Positions 5,913-11,324 of a DNA stretch of 11,324 nt are shown here, piece by piece. Position 1 is the first letter of the stretch. The number at the start of each line of letters is the position of its first letter. The notes beneath the pieces are model-generated. The model ran no database searches and was not told the DNA's origin. It was given only the letters and a program-made list of their open reading frames with translations. Location of the stretch: NCBI GenBank assembly GCA_007124075.1, contig SLFV01000132.1:1-11324 (forward strand), written 5' to 3'. Made by a program: the position numbers and the translations under genes. Source of the stretch: Roseimaritima sp. (lineage in GTDB: Bacteria; Planctomycetota; Planctomycetia; Pirellulales; Pirellulaceae).

Positions 5913-8147
5913 TCACTTTTGCACGGTGGTTCTCACAGTGTGCTGCCCGTTGGTATCGCCGGTGCTGCCTCTGACGGGGACGATCCAGGCCAATTGACCC
6001 GAACGGAGTGGATGGGTGTTGCTGAGAAAGCCAAATTCGACTCGCAAATGCGGCTGGACCAGCCTTGGTTTTTCAGCCTCCTGATCCACACGAACCGGCA
6101 AGGGGCCGCCGGCGGTGGCTGCCAACGCGGGATGTGGCGGTCGCAAGCTGGTTTGTTCCGCAACGCTTGTCAAAGTCGCGGGGAATCGCTGCGCACCAAT
6201 CACCACCTCGAAAGCCCCGGTAAGAATTTTTGGCAACTCAGCCAGCTCGGCCTGATTCACTGCCACGACGACTTTGTAGCGATCGGTCTGCACGACGTAC
6301 CCCAGGTCGGTTCCTTCGTCCAACCAGGCACCCTCCTGGTTTTCGGTTCGCGTGCCGATCCACTGCCCGTCACGCGGTGCGACGACACGCAGCGCATCCC
6401 GTTTGTTTTGGAGATCCCGCAGCCGCTGCTGTAAAACCTCGGCCGTGCGTTGCTGTTGCTGCGATTGGTGCGAATCCTGTTGTTGGCCAAATCCTCGCAT
6501 CCGCGCGATCGCCTGCTGCCAGTCGTGGTGAAACTTCTGGTATTCGGTTTCCAGTTGCGGGTTGGTTAGGACCAGCAGAGGCTGACCGGCACGAACATGT
6601 TGGTTGGGGTGCACGAGGATCCGATGAGCAAAACCGGATACCTGCGTTCGAATGGGCGCTTCGTCGGCAAACTCCACCACTCCCGGATACCGACTGCCCC
6701 AGCCGTGATGCAACCGCCAACTGCCCGCCGTAACCGCAAACAAAACCAGCAAGACAAGGCTGATTCGTAACCCGACGCTAGGACGCCGAACCAGGTGATG
6801 CGTGGTTTCCTGAACGATTGCCCAAAGCGACCGCGATACCAAACCGACCAGGACCAGGAATCCCAGCGGGATCGCGATTGGTCCATAAACGCGTGCGGCG
6901 ATCAGCAGTAAGGCCAGGACCACAGTGATTCGATACACCTGCGCCGCGGCGGCGTAGGTGATCAAGACGAAGGGGTGCAGGGTTTGGTGCCGCCGATATT
7001 TGACGCCAAACGCTACCCATCGGGCGGCGTCCCGCAAGGCGACAGAAGCTTGCCCGGCCAAGTTAGGTTGGTCCAAGGCGTCCGTCAATGCGAAATAACC
7101 ATCCAGCCGCATCAGGGGGTTCAGATTAAATAGCAACGAACTGAATCCCGCTGCTAAGACGATCGACGACAGCCAATTGGCCAGCAATGGGGATTCGGTC
7201 TGCGTCCAACCAAAAACCGCAACCGCCGCAACCAGTAGTTCGACGTACACGCCAGCAAGCGCCGTCATGACCCGGCGCCAACGACTGCCGATGCGGTACG
7301 CGTCGGACAAATCAATGTAGGCGACCGGAGTTACCAACATCCAGGCGATGCCGGCCTGCCCGACTTTTCCGCCATACCGGACGCAGCTTACGGCGTGCCC
7401 GGTCTCGTGGATGATCTTTAGTACCACCCAAACGATTGCCAGCCGCAACCAGCCCCCGATGCTCCAGACGTCCCGCAAGTCTTCGGTCCACCGAGACCAA
7501 TGCCGCAGCAGCACCAAGAATGCGGCAACAATCAAGAAACTGCCGATCGCCAACCCCGCGCTGCTAAACAGCCAGCCCAAAACCCGCTCCAGTTTTACCG
7601 CCCAGCTTCCATCGCGGACCAAAGGAATGCGGATCCACAACAGGGACCAGCGCCGACCCGGGTCGCCGATAGATTGCGATTCCGATTCAGCGGTTGCACC
7701 TGAAAAGAACCCCATGAATTGTGCCCACAGGATCAGCGCTTCGGCCTGCTGGGCGTCCAGTTCGGTAGGAGGTTGCAGAAACTGGTCAATCTGTGTCCCC
7801 TTGGCTGGTGGCCAAGGGTCGCGTACTGGCGACGGAGGCGAAACAAACCTATCTGGTCCTGGCCGGGAGTGGCTCGTGCGGCCGGTCCGCCAAGCATTGG
7901 CGGCAGCGGCGCGAGCCTGACGGACGGTATTCACGCCATCCAGATGGGAAAGCAAGCAGTATTCGGCCAGTCCCAGGCGATAGAAACGATCGGATTGTCC
8001 AGGGGTTTTGGAGGGCACAATGATCCGAAACGAGACCTGCCCGCTTCGACGATTAACGCAAGCAACCTCCAGGTCGTTCCGCAGTCGCGGCCGACTTTCC
8101 ATCAGTTCCTGACAACTAGGTGGCGGGTCGTGTCGTACCTCATTCAT
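5913..8147 (-). CDS. PqqD-like / M50 site-2-protease-type membrane domain / HlyD adaptor fusion
   Basis: The product is 744 residues with three parts. Residues about 18-150 hold a PqqD-like winged-helix segment (FYRLGLAEYCLLSHLDGVNTV) followed by a proline-rich stretch. Residues about 190-470 form a polytopic membrane domain of the M50 family. The zinc motif HETGH (247-251) sits in a membrane helix, and the second-site motif NPLMRLDGYF has Asp349. Residues about 480-730 are HlyD/biotinyl-lipoyl-like: VSGFAHRILVHPNQHVRAGQPL, a short glutamine-rich helical hairpin (about 535-590), then APRDGQW and a beta-barrel segment. The protein could be an intramembrane protease or, with the metal motif used structurally, a transporter-like anchor with a periplasmic adaptor arm. 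It is the last gene of the SecA-adaptor operon. Its ATG at 8147 follows a perfect AGGAGGT overlapping the previous stop. Confidence 0.85.
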   Translation of the reverse strand: MNEVRHDPPPSCQELMESRPRLRNDLEVACVNRRSGQVSFRIIVPSKTPGQSDRFYRLGLAEYCLLSHLDGVNTVRQARAAAANAWRTGRTSHSRPGPDRFVSPPSPVRDPWPPAKGTQIDQFLQPPTELDAQQAEALILWAQFMGFFSGATAESESQSIGDPGRRWSLLWIRIPLVRDGSWAVKLERVLGWLFSSAGLAIGSFLIVAAFLVLLRHWSRWTEDLRDVWSIGGWLRLAIVWVVLKIIHETGHAVSCVRYGGKVGQAGIAWMLVTPVAYIDLSDAYRIGSRWRRVMTALAGVYVELLVAAVAVFGWTQTESPLLANWLSSIVLAAGFSSLLFNLNPLMRLDGYFALTDALDQPNLAGQASVALRDAARWVAFGVKYRRHQTLHPFVLITYAAAAQVYRITVVLALLLIAARVYGPIAIPLGFLVLVGLVSRSLWAIVQETTHHLVRRPSVGLRISLVLLVLFAVTAGSWRLHHGWGSRYPGVVEFADEAPIRTQVSGFAHRILVHPNQHVRAGQPLLVLTNPQLETEYQKFHHDWQQAIARMRGFGQQQDSHQSQQQQRTAEVLQQRLRDLQNKRDALRVVAPRDGQWIGTRTENQEGAWLDEGTDLGYVVQTDRYKVVVAVNQAELAELPKILTGAFEVVIGAQRFPATLTSVAEQTSLRPPHPALAATAGGPLPVRVDQEAEKPRLVQPHLRVEFGFLSNTHPLRSGQLAWIVPVRGSTGDTNGQHTVRTTVQK

Positions 8148-8153
8148 GGGGTG

Positions 8154-8160
8154 ACCTCCT
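8154..8160 (-). promoter_or_regulatory. Strong Shine-Dalgarno overlapping the previous stop codon
   Basis: The minus strand reads TAAGGAGGTCACCCCATG. The stop TAA of the GAF/HlyD gene shares its last base with AGGAGGT, which stands six bases before the ATG of the M50/HlyD gene. This fixes the start at 8147 and indicates tight translational linkage of the two genes. Confidence 0.9.
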
Positions 8161-9665
8161 TACATCCAACTGCGGACTTGTCGCCAGATTCGTTGGAACC
8201 AGCACCAGGCCCAAGGTCGATGTTGGGTCAGCACGTCGGCTGTGCCCTGCATCCCCGGTTTCCACTTACCCGCTTGGTTATCAACCTCCGCAATCGCTTC
8301 GAATCGATACAAGCCCCGTGCCGTCATCCAGCCTCGTGGGGCAACCCTCTGCAACGTACCGACGGGCAAATTTTCCACCGCATCCAAACGAAACCGCACC
8401 CGCTGGCCCTGCCGCACCCACTGGATCTCATCGGGCGGAATGTCCAGTTTCGCCAGCAATCGCTGCAGCGGTGCAACTTCCATCGTGACCGCCCCGGTTT
8501 CCAGCGGCATGCCGGTCAACCGCTCCAGCGACTCCCCCAACACCACCCCGTCGATCGGGGCACGGACGATGGCACGTTCCAGTCGCTTAGTAAGCCGTTG
8601 GATCTCCGCACTGCTTTTGGCGATCTGCAGCCGCGCCAACTCCGCCGCCCCCGCGTCCCCGACCGCCAAGTGCCCGCTACGCTGGGCACTTTCGCGCGCA
8701 CGGACCGCCTCCTCCGCTGCAATGCGAGTCCGCAAATCGTCTTCATCGAGCGAAAATAGTGGGGTCCCCGCTGTGACGGTCATTCCCGACGTGACAAACA
8801 CCTGCTTCACCGTCCCTGGAAAGGGTGCCGAAATGACTCGCTGCGTTTCAGGTTTCAGCGTGACTTCCGCGCGGACAGGATAACGCACCGGAACGCAGGC
8901 CAATGCGACGCAGCATGCCAGCACCATCGCGATTACCAAGCCGCGTGAATCGGTGAACCAACGCCGCCAACGCGATGCGTGTATCTGCCAGCGACTTGGC
9001 TGCGCCCGCTCCAGCAACAAAAGCGTCTCGGCAAGCGGTGCGGGTAGCGTCAGCAGGAAAGCCTGCTGCGTCGCGGTGACCGTCGCGCGGTCTAACCAGA
9101 TCCATTGAATCGCCCCAACCACATGGTCGTTTTCGCAAACCAGCGGAAGCGTCCACACGTAGTGGGTTGGGGCGGTGTCACGCTGACGACGCAGCGCGGT
9201 ACTGAGGCAGCGGTGGGCAAGCGTGGTTGCCGCCGTTTTGGATTGGCTGGAAGCCGAAAGCGGGCGAACAAAACAAAGCGTTTCGCCGATCGCAGCATCC
9301 TGGGCAAACTCAATACCGGTCAGTAAATCCAACGAACCCGCGACGCTTTTTTCCACACGCTCAGCCGCCCCGACCGTCGCAACCGTTACCAACGCCGCGC
9401 CGCTGGCAACGGCCAACTGCTCGGCCAGCAACTGCCGCGCGGACGCCAGCCGGTTTTCGCTTAGCAGACGGGTCAACAGTCCCAGAATCGCGGCCGCATC
9501 ACCAGCAGATTCCGCAGCCGCGCGCTGGTGCATCCGCGGCGATTGCACAGGCGGGGCAGTCAACGGGTACCCTGTCGACTGTCCCGACGCCTGCTCCGAC
9601 GGAAATCCGGCAGCCAAAGTGCCGACCACCGGTAATGGACAATGGGTTTCCGGACTGGACATCAT
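8160..9665 (-). CDS. Membrane-anchored HlyD-like adaptor with N-terminal GAF-like domain
   Basis: The product is 501 residues. After an unstructured start, residues about 55-220 resemble a GAF sensory domain: a long helix (LLTRLLSENRLASARQLLAEQLAVASGA), strands ALVTVATV and YVWTLPLV, and CENDHVVGAIQWIW. One transmembrane helix follows (about 242-260). The part beyond it has HlyD features. These are the first lipoyl half APFPGTVKQVFVTSGMTVTAGTPLF (280-304), a helical hairpin (about 308-362), the second half IVRAPIDGVV (366-375), a beta-barrel segment (VRQGQRVRFRLD) and the final adaptor strand pattern (KWKPGMQGTADV). The orientation implies the GAF-like part is cytoplasmic and could pass a signal to the periplasmic adaptor. 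The start is ATG 9665, because ATGA overlaps the stop of the upstream adaptor gene. The longer frame to 9773 lies inside that gene and is not used. GAF assignment is from fold-like pattern only. Confidence 0.8.
   Translation of the reverse strand: MMSSPETHCPLPVVGTLAAGFPSEQASGQSTGYPLTAPPVQSPRMHQRAAAESAGDAAAILGLLTRLLSENRLASARQLLAEQLAVASGAALVTVATVGAAERVEKSVAGSLDLLTGIEFAQDAAIGETLCFVRPLSASSQSKTAATTLAHRCLSTALRRQRDTAPTHYVWTLPLVCENDHVVGAIQWIWLDRATVTATQQAFLLTLPAPLAETLLLLERAQPSRWQIHASRWRRWFTDSRGLVIAMVLACCVALACVPVRYPVRAEVTLKPETQRVISAPFPGTVKQVFVTSGMTVTAGTPLFSLDEDDLRTRIAAEEAVRARESAQRSGHLAVGDAGAAELARLQIAKSSAEIQRLTKRLERAIVRAPIDGVVLGESLERLTGMPLETGAVTMEVAPLQRLLAKLDIPPDEIQWVRQGQRVRFRLDAVENLPVGTLQRVAPRGWMTARGLYRFEAIAEVDNQAGKWKPGMQGTADVLTQHRPWAWCWFQRIWRQVRSWM
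9662..9665 (-). promoter_or_regulatory. ATGA stop/start overlap (translational coupling)
   Basis: The minus strand reads GCGATGATG. The TGA (9664-9662) ends the periplasmic adaptor and the ATG at 9665 starts the GAF/HlyD gene, which therefore begins Met-Met. A four-base overlap of this type usually means that ribosomes re-initiate on the second gene. Confidence 0.85.
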
Positions 9666-10612
9666 CGCTCCAGAAAAGGAAAGCGACGCTTGGTTTGTTG
9701 CAACATTTGCTGTTGATCTTGTTCCCGTTGGATTGGTGCCAGGACCACATGGACGGCTTGCCCCGCAGACCATTGCAAGTCAGGGTTGGGCAATCGCAAC
9801 TTGATCGCTCGCATCATCGACTGCGCATCGACCAGGGGCGAGACGAATTCGACGTCGGCTACGGTTTCCTGTTGTCCGATTGTGATCGGCAACCGCATGC
9901 CGGGATGAATCAAGCGGAGGAATTTCTCGGGTCCGTTGGCCACGATCCGAAGCGGATCGACCTGCACCAGACGCACCAGATGAGGATCGGCAACCGAGAC
10001 CGCTTGACCGACCTCCTTCAATCGCTCGACCACGATCCCATCCATCGGCGCGGTGATCGTGTATCGTGCCAATTGACGTTCGACCTGGACCAGTTCCAGC
10101 ATCCGACGCTGTAACGATTCCTCAATCGCTTGCACCTTAGCCGCCGCTTCGTCGCGTTGATTTTCGGCGGTCCACAATTCCTGTTCCGTCGCGTGATCAC
10201 GGTCGTGCAATTTTACGGTTTGTTCCCATTGACGTTGTTTGTAGGCCAGCGCCAACTGGGCGGCCACTAGTTCACCGCGCGAGTGGGCGACTTTGCGTGC
10301 GACGTCGATGTTCGCTTTCAACAAGGAATCATCTAGTCGTAACAGACGCTGTCCCAGCCTGACGGGTTCTCCCTCTTGGACTAACCAGCTTGCGACCACG
10401 CTGGTTTCCGCCGTCCCCACTTTGATGTCCCGGTAGGCGCTGGTGAAGCCTTCAATCGACACCGGTTCGGTCGCCGCCGTCGGTAGCACCAGAAGACTGA
10501 GCAGCAAAAGCGGCAACCAGCCAAATCGCGGGGCGTGTCCGATTCGCGGTTGCCAAGTCCGTGGGGTTAAGAGCTCCCGCAGCCCTGGGGCTGACCTATT
10601 GACTGCCAACAT
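9662..10612 (-). CDS. HlyD/RND-type periplasmic adaptor (membrane fusion protein)
   Basis: The product is 316 residues with a hydrophobic N-terminal segment (about 31-47) that is a signal peptide or anchor. It continues with the standard adaptor order. The first lipoyl half is VASWLVQEGEPVRLGQRLLRLDD (73-95). A long alpha-helical hairpin follows (about 96-184), rich in Glu, Gln and Ala. The second lipoyl half is YTITAPMDGIVVERLKEVGQAV (184-205), and a beta-barrel domain covers about 210-290. Adaptors of this kind bridge an inner-membrane motor or pump to an outer-membrane channel. No such partner gene is in the window. Its start abuts the stop of the SecA-like gene (TAA directly followed by ATG), with GGGAGG four bases before the stop end. 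Its own TGA overlaps the next start as ATGA. Both junctions indicate one operon. Confidence 0.88.
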   Translation of the reverse strand: MLAVNRSAPGLRELLTPRTWQPRIGHAPRFGWLPLLLLSLLVLPTAATEPVSIEGFTSAYRDIKVGTAETSVVASWLVQEGEPVRLGQRLLRLDDSLLKANIDVARKVAHSRGELVAAQLALAYKQRQWEQTVKLHDRDHATEQELWTAENQRDEAAAKVQAIEESLQRRMLELVQVERQLARYTITAPMDGIVVERLKEVGQAVSVADPHLVRLVQVDPLRIVANGPEKFLRLIHPGMRLPITIGQQETVADVEFVSPLVDAQSMMRAIKLRLPNPDLQWSAGQAVHVVLAPIQREQDQQQMLQQTKRRFPFLER

Positions 10613-11324
10613 TTATCCTCCCTTGTCGATCGGTCCCGAGCGTTGGTGTGATGGATCAAAGTACGCCTCTCGCTGGCGGTCGCGAGCCGCCAGTTGCATC
10701 CGCTGCAACGCCGCCTGGCGGTCGCAACGACGCGCGATCCGGTCGGCCAGTTTAGACCAGTCCCCGTTGCGCCCCGTGACCCATGGAGCGTGTCGCTGCA
10801 GCAGGCTGTCGTCGGCGCTGATGTAGGTCCGCGCACTGCCTGGGTCGCCCTGCCGTGCACAGCGTCCGATCAGTTGTTGGTCCAAGCGGGGTGAGTGTCG
10901 GGGCGACACCACGATCACGTGCAAACCACCGCGCCGTCGGGCTTGGTCGTCCAGCGGGATGTCGGTCCCGCGTCCCGCCAGATCGGTCGCAATCGTGATC
11001 GCGCCGCTGCGTCCCGCCGCCGCTATCACCGCCGCTTCGCTGGCGGGTTGCAAACCGTTCAGTAACTGGCTGCGGAGTTGATGTTGATCCAGACAGGCTT
11101 GCAAGGCCAGTGATTCCCGGACACTTTCGGTCCCCAGCAGCACCGGACGCCCCTGCTGCTGCAATTGCCTTACATCGGCGACGATCGCCGAAAATTTCGC
11201 GGCTTGATCGGGAAAACTCTTCGCGGGCAAATTCCGCCGTCGCGATGGCTTACGCAAAGCGATGCGGGTTGTCGCCAAACGATACACCTTGGAAAACTCC
11301 CGAGCCGCCAGCCACGCGGTCCCG
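10613..11324 (-). CDS. SecA-family ATPase paralogue, C-terminal part (5' end outside the window)
   Basis: The frame is open to the window edge, and 236 residues are visible. They match the second nucleotide-binding domain of SecA: GTA...EF..VYRLATTRI near the edge, RPVLLGTESV (59-68), TIATDLAGRGTDIPL (110-124), GGLHVIV (132-138) and QLIGRCARQGDPGSARTYIS (150-169). The last two correspond to helicase motifs V and VI, including the arginine finger region. Only about 70 residues follow motif VI. Housekeeping SecA has roughly 300 or more, so the helical wing/scaffold region is largely absent and no zinc-binding tail is present. This is therefore probably an accessory, reduced SecA, not the general translocase. 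It directly precedes three adaptor-type genes, suggesting a dedicated motor for export. The N-terminal half, including Walker A and the preprotein cross-linking domain, cannot be judged. Confidence 0.85.
   Translation of the reverse strand, partial: GTAWLAAREFSKVYRLATTRIALRKPSRRRNLPAKSFPDQAAKFSAIVADVRQLQQQGRPVLLGTESVRESLALQACLDQHQLRSQLLNGLQPASEAAVIAAAGRSGAITIATDLAGRGTDIPLDDQARRRGGLHVIVVSPRHSPRLDQQLIGRCARQGDPGSARTYISADDSLLQRHAPWVTGRNGDWSKLADRIARRCDRQAALQRMQLAARDRQREAYFDPSHQRSGPIDKGG

Noticed and set aside
7719..8759. Plus-strand 346-codon frame opposite the HlyD genes
   Set aside because: It spans the junction of two clear minus-strand genes and its translation shows no recognisable domain. 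Long antisense frames are common in GC-rich coding DNA.

Overview
The window looks like a chromosomal segment from a planctomycete, most likely of the Rhodopirellula/Pirellulaceae type. That is an inference from gene content: secreted PQQ-type beta-propeller and DUF1080 proteins, a Tat-exported sugar-isomerase-like TIM barrel, M50/HlyD fusion proteins, a SecA paralogue and dispersed intergenic hairpin repeats. No rRNA, tRNA, CRISPR array, transposase or phage gene is visible.

Left part (1-2400). A secreted PQQ-repeat beta-propeller gene on the minus strand (59-1207) diverges from a small plus-strand gene (1657-2196) for a secreted protein with a carboxypeptidase-regulatory-like domain and a C-terminal membrane helix. 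Two diverged copies of one hairpin-forming repeat flank the small gene. One lies in the 449-base divergent intergenic region. The other begins exactly at the small gene's stop codon.

Middle part (2378-5649, all minus strand). In transcription order these are a DUF1080 (3-keto-disaccharide hydrolase family) protein with a long charged linker, a Tat-exported TIM-barrel isomerase/epimerase-like protein, and a C5-cytosine methyltransferase. The methyltransferase carries the CFT signature and motif layout of Dnmt2/TRDMT1, the tRNA cytosine-38 methyltransferase, which is uncommon in bacteria. A perfect 23-bp tandem duplication covers its stop codon and a nine-C run precedes it.

Right part (5913-11324, all minus strand). 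A compact operon is built with stop/start overlaps. A SecA-like motor ATPase (5' end outside the window) runs directly into an HlyD-type periplasmic adaptor. This overlaps by ATGA a membrane-anchored HlyD-like protein with a cytoplasmic GAF-like domain. That is followed, with a perfect Shine-Dalgarno in the stop, by a large protein joining a PqqD-like N-terminus, an M50 site-2-protease membrane domain (HETGH) and a C-terminal HlyD-like adaptor domain. No outer-membrane channel, ABC ATPase or RND pump is in view. The coupling of a SecA-family motor with three adaptor-type proteins suggests a dedicated envelope export or processing apparatus. It matches no named secretion system I can identify, and it is the best candidate here for an undescribed system.
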